From: UBA1738 sp045658645
Lineage (GTDB): Bacteria > Bacillota > Clostridia > UBA1381
Direction: 5' to 3'
Assembly: GCA_045658645.1 (NCBI GenBank)
Contig: JAZOVJ010000028.1
Span: forward strand, 1-46,595
Length of the DNA stretch: 46,595 nt
Part shown: one piece after another, positions 26,573 to 34,530 of the stretch
How the letters are laid out: every line of letters begins with the position of its first letter
How positions within the stretch are numbered: position 1 is the stretch's first letter
The notes under the pieces: generated by a model
Told to the model about the DNA's origin: nothing
The model's input: only the letters and a program-made list of their open reading frames with translations
Databases searched by the model: none
Translations under genes and position numbers: made by a program

Positions 26573-27363
26573 TGTTCACATTAAAAACCCGTGGGGATTT
26601 GAAATATTTTACTATTGACGAATTTGAAGAAACAGGTATCCTGAAGCATTGTTTTACTACAAGGTACGGCGGTGTAAGCGAAAACGAGTTTAAAAGTATG
26701 AATCTTCGTATGAACTGCGATGACAAAAGAGAAAATATTTTAAAGAACTATGAGATAATTTGTGACGAAATTGGTGTAAATTTTGAAAACTTGGTCTTTT
26801 CAAATCAGGTGCATTGTGATACAATATTAAGTGTCACAAAAGAGGATATGGGAAATGGTATTACGAAGCCACAAAAGTGGGACGGCGTTGACGGTCTTAT
26901 AACAAACGAACCCGGCGTACCGATTATAATTTTTGCGGCGGACTGCATTCCGGTATTCTTCTTTGACAAAGAGAAAAAAGTTATTGCCCTTGTCCATTCC
27001 GGCTGGAAAGGAACAGTTTTGGGGATAAGCGCAAAATGTATAGACAAAATGGTAACAGAATATTCCTGCGCTCCGGAGGATATAATGGTTGCAATCGGCC
27101 CGTCTATCGGGGAGTGCCATTTTGAAGTCGGGGATGATGTGGCAGAAATTTTTGGTGATACCTTCGGAGAATCTGTTCTGAAAAAGTATGAAAAATGGCA
27201 CGTTAATATGCAAAAAGCCATTGAATTGCAGGTAAGAAAACAGGGCGTAGAGAAAATTATAAGAGCAGATATATGTACCTATTGCCAGAGCGACCTTCTA
27301 TTTTCGCACAGAAAGACAAACGGAAAAAGAGGAGTTATGGCAGGAATTATGGAGCTTAAATAA
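26572..27363 (+). CDS. pgeF: PgeF/YfiH-type multicopper-oxidase-fold protein (peptidoglycan editing factor)
   Basis: The 263-residue protein carries the conserved pattern of the YfiH/LACC1 family: SNQVH, FAADCIPVFF, HSGWKGT and IGPSIGECHFEVG, which hold the His/Cys zinc site. E. coli YfiH (PgeF) prevents misuse of L-serine in peptidoglycan precursors, while other members act on purine nucleosides. Which activity applies here cannot be told. Coupled to uvrC by TAATG. Confidence 0.9.
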   Translation: MFTLKTRGDLKYFTIDEFEETGILKHCFTTRYGGVSENEFKSMNLRMNCDDKRENILKNYEIICDEIGVNFENLVFSNQVHCDTILSVTKEDMGNGITKPQKWDGVDGLITNEPGVPIIIFAADCIPVFFFDKEKKVIALVHSGWKGTVLGISAKCIDKMVTEYSCAPEDIMVAIGPSIGECHFEVGDDVAEIFGDTFGESVLKKYEKWHVNMQKAIELQVRKQGVEKIIRADICTYCQSDLLFSHRKTNGKRGVMAGIMELK

Positions 27364-27369
27364 AGGGAG

Positions 27370-28944
27370 TTGTTTGATATAAAGAGGATAATTTGCGGAG
27401 CTTTAGCCATCATAACGGCACTATCTTTGATATCCTGCAAAAAAGCAGATGAGGGATATGTAGCAGGCGGAGAGCTTGTTGTAATACAGGACTTTTCTGA
27501 CATAAGGCTTGGCGTTTACGGGATAGATACTCTAAACCCGATTGCAACAAAGTCGGAAAGTGTGCAAAAGATAACCAATATCGTATATGAATCTCTTTTC
27601 ACCATTGACGAAAATGGAAAGGAAGAACCGATGCTTGCAAGCTCATACGATGTTTTAAACGGTGGCTCGCAGATCGAGGTTATCTTAAAAAATAATGTGA
27701 AGTGGCATGACGGAAAGAACTTTACTGCAGAAGATGTTGCATATACCTTAAGTAAAATGAAAGAAACAGACGGCTTATACAGTAAAATTTCTTCAAAGAT
27801 ACACAGCTTTACGGCTACGGATAAAAACACTATAATTATAACCTTTGAAAAGGAAGAGCCGTCGCCGGCACACCTTCTTACATTTCCAATAATACCAAGA
27901 CATCTGTATTATTCAGATGGTGCGGATTTTACACCTATCGGGACGGGTAGCTATAAGTTTATTTCAAAAAGCGGAACAGATATAGTGTTAGAACCAAACT
28001 CACGTTGGCACGAGGGAAATGTTTCGGAGCGAAAAATTATTGTTAAGATTTTAAAGGACAGGAACGCAGTTTTAGACGCCTTTAATGTTGGCGAAATTGA
28101 CGCCATAACATCGGACGAATTATCAGAGGGAGCAACACAGAAGAGTAAGTCAGCATCAAAAACAATGGTTTCTGACAGAATGGTGTTTATAGGCTTTAAT
28201 ACCCAAAGCCCTGTTATGACCAAGGCGGTAAGAAAAGCAATAAACCAGAGCCTTGACAGAAAGAAAATTGTTGAAAAAGATGCGTACGGGCAAGGGTTAG
28301 CAGCGGAGATTTCCATTAACCCTGAAAGCTGGGTTTTAACAAAAGCACCTGAGAAAACTACCGACAGCTTCCCTGAAGATATTATGGAAAAAGAAGGATA
28401 TGTTTTAAAGGACGGCGTTTATCACAAGGAAGAGGAAAGGGTTACAATTCGACTTTTGGTAAACACCGATAATACGGAAAGAAGCTTGCTTGCCCAAAGC
28501 ATAGCATCCGCTTTAAAAACTGCGGGTTTTGATGTTGTTTTGGAGAAAACAGACTATCAGGAATATACCCAAAAAATCGAAAATGACGATTTTGATATGT
28601 TTATCGGGGAAACTGAGGTTGGTAGCAACCTGAATCCTGCGGCAATGCTTGCCGGGGGCGATAATTATTTCAACTTTGATACGACACATATAAAAACCGC
28701 CATGTCCCGTATTTGCGGACAGAGTGACAAGGACGAAATAAAAGCACAAATCGGTGAATTTATAAATATGTTCTATATTGACCCGCCGTATTTGCCGCTT
28801 TATTTCAAGACAGAAAACGTAATTTACGGTTCTTATGTTTCAGGAATTGAAAAACCTGTAAGCTTTGACCCGTATAAGTGCATAGAAAAATGGTATTTCT
28901 ATGATAAAGACGGAAAGGAAAGTAAGGAAAACGCTGATGAATGA
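27370..28944 (+). CDS. Orphan peptide-type ABC binding lipoprotein (SBP family 5)
   Basis: A 524-residue relative of OppA/DppA. A lipoprotein signal peptide ends in LISC (Cys near residue 21). The family signature WHDGKNFTAEDVAYTL begins at about residue 115, and the C-terminal part has PPYLPLYF. No permease or ATPase genes are adjacent, so its transporter must lie elsewhere or it has another role. The start is unclear: the only in-frame TTG (27370) touches the GGGAG ribosome site with no spacing, and no ATG lies near. An unusual ATA at 27379, 9 bases after GGGAG, would also leave a full signal peptide. Lies 6 bases after pgeF. Confidence 0.85.
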   Translation: MFDIKRIICGALAIITALSLISCKKADEGYVAGGELVVIQDFSDIRLGVYGIDTLNPIATKSESVQKITNIVYESLFTIDENGKEEPMLASSYDVLNGGSQIEVILKNNVKWHDGKNFTAEDVAYTLSKMKETDGLYSKISSKIHSFTATDKNTIIITFEKEEPSPAHLLTFPIIPRHLYYSDGADFTPIGTGSYKFISKSGTDIVLEPNSRWHEGNVSERKIIVKILKDRNAVLDAFNVGEIDAITSDELSEGATQKSKSASKTMVSDRMVFIGFNTQSPVMTKAVRKAINQSLDRKKIVEKDAYGQGLAAEISINPESWVLTKAPEKTTDSFPEDIMEKEGYVLKDGVYHKEEERVTIRLLVNTDNTERSLLAQSIASALKTAGFDVVLEKTDYQEYTQKIENDDFDMFIGETEVGSNLNPAAMLAGGDNYFNFDTTHIKTAMSRICGQSDKDEIKAQIGEFINMFYIDPPYLPLYFKTENVIYGSYVSGIEKPVSFDPYKCIEKWYFYDKDGKESKENADE

Positions 28945-29794
28945 TATTATAAAAAATATCGGAGATAAAAGTAAATCCTTAAGCAAAAGCCATAAAAAGA
29001 TAGCCGAATACGTTCTTGAGAAAAGCGAAAAGGCGGCGTATATGACTGCTGGTCGTCTTTCGGAGAGCGTTGGTGTCAGCGAATCGACAGTTGTGAGATT
29101 TGCTTACGAAATGGGCTTTGACGGTTATCCTGAATTCCAGAAAGCATTAAAGGAATATGTAAAAGGACAATTGACAACGGCACAGAGAATGGAGCTTGCT
29201 TATGAAAAGCTGGCAAGCGGTGACGTTTTGGCAAGTACCTTAAAAGCAGATATGGGATATATACAGAACACCCTTGACACTATTGACAGAGAGCAGTTCG
29301 GACGTGCAGCAGATGCTATATCTTCTGCAGGGAAGATATATGTAACAGGGGTACGAAGTGCCGCGGGTCTTGCAGAATTTTTGAGATTTTATCTGCAGCT
29401 TATATTTGATAACGTGTATATGATAAACGTATCAGGCGGCGGATTTTATGAACAGATACTGAATGTGGGAAAGAATGATGTTGTAATAGGAATAAGCTTC
29501 CCAAGATATTCAAAAAACACTCTTAAGGCACTTTCTTATGCGAAAAAAGGCGGTGCTACCGTAATCGGCATAACCGACAGAGAGAACTCGCCTGTTGCAA
29601 TCGAATCGGATATTTGCCTTATTTCAAGAAGTGACACTGCATCTTTTGTGGATTCACTTGTTGCACCTTTAAGCGTTATAAATGCACTTATTGCGGCGGT
29701 TGGAATTAAAAACCGTGAAAAAATGCAAAAGAACCTGGAAAAGCTTGAGCAAATCTGGGAAGAATATGAGGTATATGATAAAAATGACGGATAA
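28937..29794 (+). CDS. MurR/RpiR family transcriptional regulator
   Basis: The N-terminal HTH_6 domain (about 1-77, with ESTVVRFAYEMGF as recognition region) is joined to a C-terminal SIS sugar-phosphate-binding domain (about 115-245, with VYVTGVRSAAGLA-type start near 130). Such proteins control sugar, amino sugar or N-acetylmuramate use in response to phosphosugars. I chose ATG 28937, behind AAGGA and overlapping the previous stop by 8 bases, over an upstream codon at 28901 inside the previous gene. The product has 285 residues. No sugar catabolic genes are adjacent, so the target is unknown. Confidence 0.88.
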   Translation: MNDIIKNIGDKSKSLSKSHKKIAEYVLEKSEKAAYMTAGRLSESVGVSESTVVRFAYEMGFDGYPEFQKALKEYVKGQLTTAQRMELAYEKLASGDVLASTLKADMGYIQNTLDTIDREQFGRAADAISSAGKIYVTGVRSAAGLAEFLRFYLQLIFDNVYMINVSGGGFYEQILNVGKNDVVIGISFPRYSKNTLKALSYAKKGGATVIGITDRENSPVAIESDICLISRSDTASFVDSLVAPLSVINALIAAVGIKNREKMQKNLEKLEQIWEEYEVYDKNDG

Positions 29795-31001
29795 AACGGT
29801 AGTTGTAATAGGCGGAGGCCCTGCAGGAATGATAGCTGCAGGACGCCTTAAGGATAGAGTTAAAAAAGTCATTTTAATAGAGAAAAATCCTATGCTTGGA
29901 AAAAAGCTGAGGATAACAGGTAAGGGCAGATGCAACATAACCAATATTGCAGACATTGAAGACATTATGACCAACATACCGACAAACAGCCGGTTTTTGT
30001 ATAGTGCGCTTTACAGCTTCACCAATGATGATGTTATAAACCTTTTAAATGAGCTTGGTGTTAAAACAAAGGTGGAGCGTGGCGGCAGGGTTTTCCCTGA
30101 AAGCGACAGTGCGCGTGATGTTGCAGAGACATTAAAGAGATATGCACTTGGAAAAAATGTAACTCTTTTAAAGGATAAAGTTACCGGCATCATTATAAAT
30201 GACGGAAAAGTCTGCGGTGTGGAATGCGGTGATAAAGAAATACCTGCCGACAGCGTAATCGTGGCGACAGGCGGTGTTTCCTATCCGCTTACAGGCTCGA
30301 CAGGAGACGGATACCGGTTTGCAGAAAAGGCGGGGCATACCGTAATCAGCCCGAAGCCGTCTTTAGTGCCTTTGGAAACAAAGGAGAAATGGGTTAAGGA
30401 CGTTATGGGACTCAGCCTTAAAAATGTAGAGCTTACATTATGGAGCGGTGACAAGAAGATATACACAGATTTCGGCGAAATGCTCTTCACACATTTCGGC
30501 ATATCAGGACCTATTGTTTTGTCGGCGTCATGTCATTTGAAAAAGGCAAAGGATGCGAAGATAACTATTGACTTAAAGCCTGCACTTTCTGAGGAACAGC
30601 TTGACAAACGTATTATTCGTGATTTTGAGGCGGCAGGCAAAAAACATTTGCAAAATTCTTTGGATGAACTATTGCCTCGGGCGCTGATTCCTGTTATAAT
30701 AAAAGGAGCGGGGCTTGACCCGCATAAAGAGGTTTGCAATATAACAAAAGCCGAAAGATTTAAGCTTTTGGAGATGATAAAAAAGCTCACCCTGACAGTT
30801 ACCGGAACACGCCCTGTTGATGAGGCGATTATAACATCAGGCGGTATCAAGGTTTCCGAAATAAATCCGTCTACCATGGAATCAAAACTGGTTTCGGGAC
30901 TTTTCTTTGCCGGCGAAGTCATTGATGTTGACGCATACACCGGCGGATTTAATTTACAGATTGCCTTTTCAACCGGATATTTGGCGGGAGAAAATGCATA
31001 G
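29775..31001 (+). CDS. BaiN/HI0933-like NAD(P)/FAD-dependent oxidoreductase
   Basis: A two-dinucleotide-binding flavoprotein of about 408 residues. The FAD-binding GGGPAGM lies close to the N-terminus, followed by GKGRCNITN (about 50), GSTGDGYRFAEKAGH (about 175) and the C-terminal YTGGFNLQIAFSTGYLAG. Members include BaiN of bile-acid metabolism, but most are uncharacterised, and nothing here points to bile acids. Its frequent position before cmk in Clostridia favours a housekeeping role. The start could be 29775 (GAGG, spacing 3) or 29784 (spacing 12). Confidence 0.88.
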   Translation: MIKMTDKTVVVIGGGPAGMIAAGRLKDRVKKVILIEKNPMLGKKLRITGKGRCNITNIADIEDIMTNIPTNSRFLYSALYSFTNDDVINLLNELGVKTKVERGGRVFPESDSARDVAETLKRYALGKNVTLLKDKVTGIIINDGKVCGVECGDKEIPADSVIVATGGVSYPLTGSTGDGYRFAEKAGHTVISPKPSLVPLETKEKWVKDVMGLSLKNVELTLWSGDKKIYTDFGEMLFTHFGISGPIVLSASCHLKKAKDAKITIDLKPALSEEQLDKRIIRDFEAAGKKHLQNSLDELLPRALIPVIIKGAGLDPHKEVCNITKAERFKLLEMIKKLTLTVTGTRPVDEAIITSGGIKVSEINPSTMESKLVSGLFFAGEVIDVDAYTGGFNLQIAFSTGYLAGENA

Positions 31002-31010
31002 GAGGAAAAT

Positions 31011-31670
31011 ATGAAAGTAGCCATTGACGGACCTGCAGGCGCAGGTAAAAGCTCTATAGCAAAAGCCGTTTCAAAAAAGCTCGGGTTTGTGTATATAGAT
31101 ACAGGCGCAATGTATCGTGCCGTTGCTTTATATGCCATTAAAAACGGCATAGAAATCAAGGAAGAAAACTTTACAAAGGACGTACTTGATGCTATAAAAA
31201 TTGATATAGCGTACGAAGACGGAACACAGAAGATTTTCCTTATGGGAAAAGATGTTTCTGAACGCATACGTGAGGCTGACGTAAGCCTCGGCGCATCAAA
31301 CGTGGCAGTAATTCCTGCGGTAAGACTAAAGCTTGTTGAGCTTCAGCGGACACTTTCAGAAAAGACCTCGGTTATAATGGATGGAAGAGATATCGGAACA
31401 TACGTTCTTCCTGATGCTGAAGTAAAAATATTTTTGACAGCATCCTCTGATGTCCGTGCTAAAAGACGCCTTTTAGAAATGAAAGAAAAGGGAATGGAAG
31501 CGGACTTTGAAACGGTTAAGCGTGATATTGAGTATCGTGATAAAAACGATTCAGAGCGTGAATTTGCACCGCTAAAGAAGGCGGAGGATGCGGTTTTGGT
31601 GGACACATCAGATATGACCATAGACGAGGTTATTGACAGAATAACACAGATTATCAGGGAGGAAAAGTAA
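31011..31670 (+). CDS. cmk: Cytidylate kinase
   Basis: Phosphorylates CMP and dCMP with ATP. The P-loop GPAGAGKSSIA is near residue 7, followed by DTGAMYRAVA, MDGRDIGTYVLPDA (about 123) and the lid arginines in RAKRR. The 219-residue length is usual. AGGAGG-like site before the ATG. Followed with no gap by plsC. Confidence 0.96.
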   Translation: MKVAIDGPAGAGKSSIAKAVSKKLGFVYIDTGAMYRAVALYAIKNGIEIKEENFTKDVLDAIKIDIAYEDGTQKIFLMGKDVSERIREADVSLGASNVAVIPAVRLKLVELQRTLSEKTSVIMDGRDIGTYVLPDAEVKIFLTASSDVRAKRRLLEMKEKGMEADFETVKRDIEYRDKNDSEREFAPLKKAEDAVLVDTSDMTIDEVIDRITQIIREEK

Positions 31671-32240
31671 GTGTTTTATTCTTTTGTAAAAATGTTATGT
31701 AAAATCATTCTTGGCTTGCTTTTCGGAATAAAAACAGCAGGCAGGGAGAATGTTATTGAAGGCGGAATAATCCTTGCGGCAAACCATAAAAGTAACTGGG
31801 ATGCACTTGCTATTGCAGGAACCTGCCCAAGACAGCTTGCATTTATGGGAAAGAAAGAACTTTTTAAGTTTAAGCCATTTGGCTTTATATTAAAGAAAAT
31901 CGGGGCGTTCCCTGTAAACCGCGGAAAAGGCGATATCGGAGCGGTAAAAACAGCCCTTACAATACTAAAGCAGGAAAAAGCTATGATAATGTTCCCTGAA
32001 GGAACGAGAATGAAGGACGGAAGGCGAGGCGAGGCAAAGCCTGGTGTTGCGATGCTTGCAACACACGCAAAAGTCCCTGTTGTCCCTGTTAAGATTGACG
32101 CACAATATAAACTTTTTAAAAAGGTTACAGTTACATACGGCGAGCCGATTTATCTTGACGAATATTACGGCGAAAAACTTACTGTAGAAAAAATGCAGGA
32201 ACTGAGTGAGTCCATTATGGATAAGGTTTTTGCACTTTAA
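31671..32240 (+). CDS. plsC: 1-acyl-sn-glycerol-3-phosphate acyltransferase
   Basis: Adds the second acyl chain to lysophosphatidic acid in phospholipid synthesis. The acyltransferase motif NHKSNWD (HX4D, about 38-44), the substrate-binding FPEGTR (about 106-111) and the VPVVPV block are present. The 189-residue length fits the short Firmicutes type. It starts with GTG directly after the cmk stop, with GGGAGG overlapping the end of cmk. Confidence 0.93.
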   Translation: MFYSFVKMLCKIILGLLFGIKTAGRENVIEGGIILAANHKSNWDALAIAGTCPRQLAFMGKKELFKFKPFGFILKKIGAFPVNRGKGDIGAVKTALTILKQEKAMIMFPEGTRMKDGRRGEAKPGVAMLATHAKVPVVPVKIDAQYKLFKKVTVTYGEPIYLDEYYGEKLTVEKMQELSESIMDKVFAL

Positions 32241-32283
32241 GAAAAAAAATAATTACATAATTTCTTTATTTAGGAGATATGAA

Positions 32284-34299
32284 ATGATAGAAATAGCAAA
32301 AACCGCAGGCTTTTGCTACGGAGTAAAAAGAGCGGTTGACAAGGTCTATGATTTAGTTGGCGAAGGGAAGAAGATTGCCACTTTAGGACCTATAATTCAC
32401 AACAAGCAGGTGGTGGATGACCTTGAGAGAAAAGGTGTGTATGCCTATAATGATATTAAGGACATACCTCAAGATGTAGCGGTTGTGATCCGTACCCACG
32501 GCGTTAAAAAATCTGTTATAGACGCACTTTCGGGACGGGAGTATATTGACTTGACCTGCCCGTTTGTTGCAAAAATCCATAGAATAGTAAAAGAACATTA
32601 TGAAAAAGGATATACCATTATAATTGTAGGCGATGCAAAGCATCCTGAGGTTATGGGTATAAACGGTTGGTGCGAAGACTCGGCGATTATAACTTATGAC
32701 GAGAATTTCAGTATGCCGTCTGAATATGTAGATAAGGATATTTGCATTGTGGCACAAACTACAATAAATAAAAATGTTTTTGTGCAAATCGTACAAAATG
32801 TCAAAAACACTTGCAAAAGGGTGGTAGTTTTTGATACAATATGTAGTGCGACTAAAGATAGACAGGAAGAGGCATATACATTATCTGCCAGGTCTGATAT
32901 TATGCTCGTAATCGGCGGTCGGGAAAGCTCAAATACCAAGAAGCTTTACGATATTTCGAAAGAGGTTTGCGCCGAAACTTATTTCATTGAAACTTTTGAG
33001 GATATTCCTCAGAGTATATATTTAAAAAATAAAAAGATAGGTATTACGGCAGGGGCGTCAACTCCGGCACGTACTATCGAGGAGGTTTTCACAACGATGG
33101 ATGAAAAAATTAAAAACGAAGAGTCTTTCGCGGAGCTATTTGCCCAGTACGAAAGCAAAACTTTAAATAATGGAGATATTGTTGACGCAACAGTTGTTGA
33201 AGTGCGTAACACTGAGGTCATTGTTGACCTTGGCGGATTTAAATACAATGGTCAATTGTCAGCTGATCAGTTATCAGATGATCCGTATTTAAAGGCATCT
33301 GACATTGTTAAGCCTGGCGATGTAATCAAAGTTTATGTTGTTGGCGTAAACGATGCAGAAGGTAAGGTTGTACTTTCAAGAAAGAAGCTTATCCAGATGG
33401 AAAGCTGGAACAAGATGAAGGAATCTTTTGAAAACAAAGAAATCCTTGACGGTAAAATTATTAAGGTTGTTCGCGGCGGCGTTATTGCCCTTGCAAACGA
33501 TGCACAGGTATTTATCCCTGCACGTCAGGCTTCACTTCGTTATGTAAGTGACCTTGAAACACTTCTTGGCGAAACTGTTAAGCTAAGACTTACAGAAATT
33601 GACGACAGAAGAAAACGTGTTGTTGGTTCAGTAAGAGTTCTTCTTGAAGAAGAAAGAAAAGCTGTTATGGACAAGTTCTGGGCTGATGCAGAAGTTGGCA
33701 AAGAATACACAGGAACAGTTAAGTCACTAACATCTTTCGGTGCATTTGTTGACATCGGCGGTGTTGACGGTCTTGTTCACATTTCAGAACTTTCATGGAA
33801 TAAAATCAAGCACCCATCAGAGGTTGTTAAAGAAGGCGATGTACTTACAGTTTATATCAAGGACATCAATGCAGAAACAAAGAAGATTTCTTTAGGTTAC
33901 AAAAAGGCTGAAGACAATCCTTGGGCTATTGCAAAGGCAAAGATTAACCTTGATGATGTTGTTAAGTGTAAGATTGTTCGTATGATGCCATTCGGCGCAT
34001 TTGCTGAAATTATGCCAAACGTTGACGGTCTTATCCACATTTCACAGATTGCTGACAGAAGAATCGGAAAGCCTGAAGATGTACTTGAAATCGGTCAGGA
34101 AGTTGAAGCTAAGGTTGTTGAGCTTGATTGGGAAACAAACAAGATCAGCCTTTCAATCAGAGCTTTAATCGCTCCAAAGGCTGAAGAAGTTGTTGAAGCA
34201 CCTGCTGAAGAGGTTGCTGATGAAGAACCTGTTGCTGACGAAGTTCCTGTTGATATCGAAAAGTTTATCGCAGAAGAAGCTGAAGAAACAGAAGAATAA
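32284..34299 (+). CDS. ispH-rpsA: Fused IspH (HMBPP reductase) and ribosomal protein S1-like protein
   Basis: From ATG 32284 (behind TAGGAG) a single 671-residue protein carries two parts. Residues 1 to about 280 are IspH, the iron-sulfur enzyme that makes isopentenyl and dimethylallyl diphosphate in the last MEP-pathway step. It has its three cluster cysteines in GFCYGV, LTCPFV and TICSAT. Residues about 295-630 hold four S1 RNA-binding domains; the third and fourth have the classic FGAFVDI/FGAFAEI and GLVHIS/GLIHIS signatures. An acidic, Ala/Val/Glu-rich tail ends it. This fusion is known from Clostridia. The longer frame opening at 32206 lies inside plsC and is unlikely. Confidence 0.95.
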   Translation: MIEIAKTAGFCYGVKRAVDKVYDLVGEGKKIATLGPIIHNKQVVDDLERKGVYAYNDIKDIPQDVAVVIRTHGVKKSVIDALSGREYIDLTCPFVAKIHRIVKEHYEKGYTIIIVGDAKHPEVMGINGWCEDSAIITYDENFSMPSEYVDKDICIVAQTTINKNVFVQIVQNVKNTCKRVVVFDTICSATKDRQEEAYTLSARSDIMLVIGGRESSNTKKLYDISKEVCAETYFIETFEDIPQSIYLKNKKIGITAGASTPARTIEEVFTTMDEKIKNEESFAELFAQYESKTLNNGDIVDATVVEVRNTEVIVDLGGFKYNGQLSADQLSDDPYLKASDIVKPGDVIKVYVVGVNDAEGKVVLSRKKLIQMESWNKMKESFENKEILDGKIIKVVRGGVIALANDAQVFIPARQASLRYVSDLETLLGETVKLRLTEIDDRRKRVVGSVRVLLEEERKAVMDKFWADAEVGKEYTGTVKSLTSFGAFVDIGGVDGLVHISELSWNKIKHPSEVVKEGDVLTVYIKDINAETKKISLGYKKAEDNPWAIAKAKINLDDVVKCKIVRMMPFGAFAEIMPNVDGLIHISQIADRRIGKPEDVLEIGQEVEAKVVELDWETNKISLSIRALIAPKAEEVVEAPAEEVADEEPVADEVPVDIEKFIAEEAEETEE

Positions 34300-34308
34300 T
34301 AAAAATTA

Positions 34309-34335
34309 ACTCCCCTGAAATTCAGGGGAGTTTTT
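34309..34335 (+). terminator. Terminator after ispH-rpsA
   Basis: ACTCCCCTG (34309-34317) pairs with CAGGGGAGT (34323-34331) over a 5-base loop, followed by TTTT. A strong intrinsic terminator. Confidence 0.93.
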
Positions 34336-34342
34336 GTATTAA

Positions 34343-34454
34343 AAAGGCTCCCTTTTGAGTAAAGGGAGCTGTCACAGAATGACTGAGGGGTTGTTTTTAC
34401 AATCATCCCGTCACGCTTACGCGTGCCACCCTGCTTTACACAAGGAGGGCTCTG
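34343..34454. repeat. MITE-like structured intergenic repeat
   Basis: About 110 bases packed with inverted repeats: GGCTCCCTTT / AAAGGGAGC (about 34346-34369), GTCA / TGAC (34371-34383), TTGT / ACAA (34391-34402) and CACGC / GCGTG (34412-34424). The ends, AGGCTCCCTT and AAGGAGGGCT, are imperfect inverted repeats of each other. No coding potential. The GGCTCCCT...AGGGAGCTGTCAC layout resembles short palindromic repeats that I recall being frequent between genes of gut Clostridia. Copy number cannot be judged from this window. Confidence 0.6.
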
Positions 34455-34463
34455 TGTTGATGT

Positions 34464-34497
34464 AAACAAAAAACGGACAGAATAGCCTGTCCGTTTT
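34464..34497 (-). terminator. Terminator of the minus-strand DacF-like gene
   Basis: AAAACGGACAG (34470-34480) pairs with CTGTCCGTTTT (34487-34497) over a 6-base loop. On the minus strand the stem is followed by a T-rich tail, placing the end of the DacF-like transcript here. Because of flanking A/T runs it may also stop plus-strand transcription. Confidence 0.88.
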
Positions 34498-34530
34498 CAA
34501 TTTTTAATAATCGCGTTTAAGCAATCTTTT

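Noticed and set aside
30533..31267. 244-codon open frame on the minus strand over the BaiN-like and cmk genes
   Set aside because: It runs antisense to two well-recognised genes with intact motifs, has a low-complexity Ser/Ile/Phe-rich translation, and no ribosome site or family resemblance.
34343..34454. CRISPR array
   Set aside because: The repeats are inverted pairs within one element, not direct repeats with spacers.
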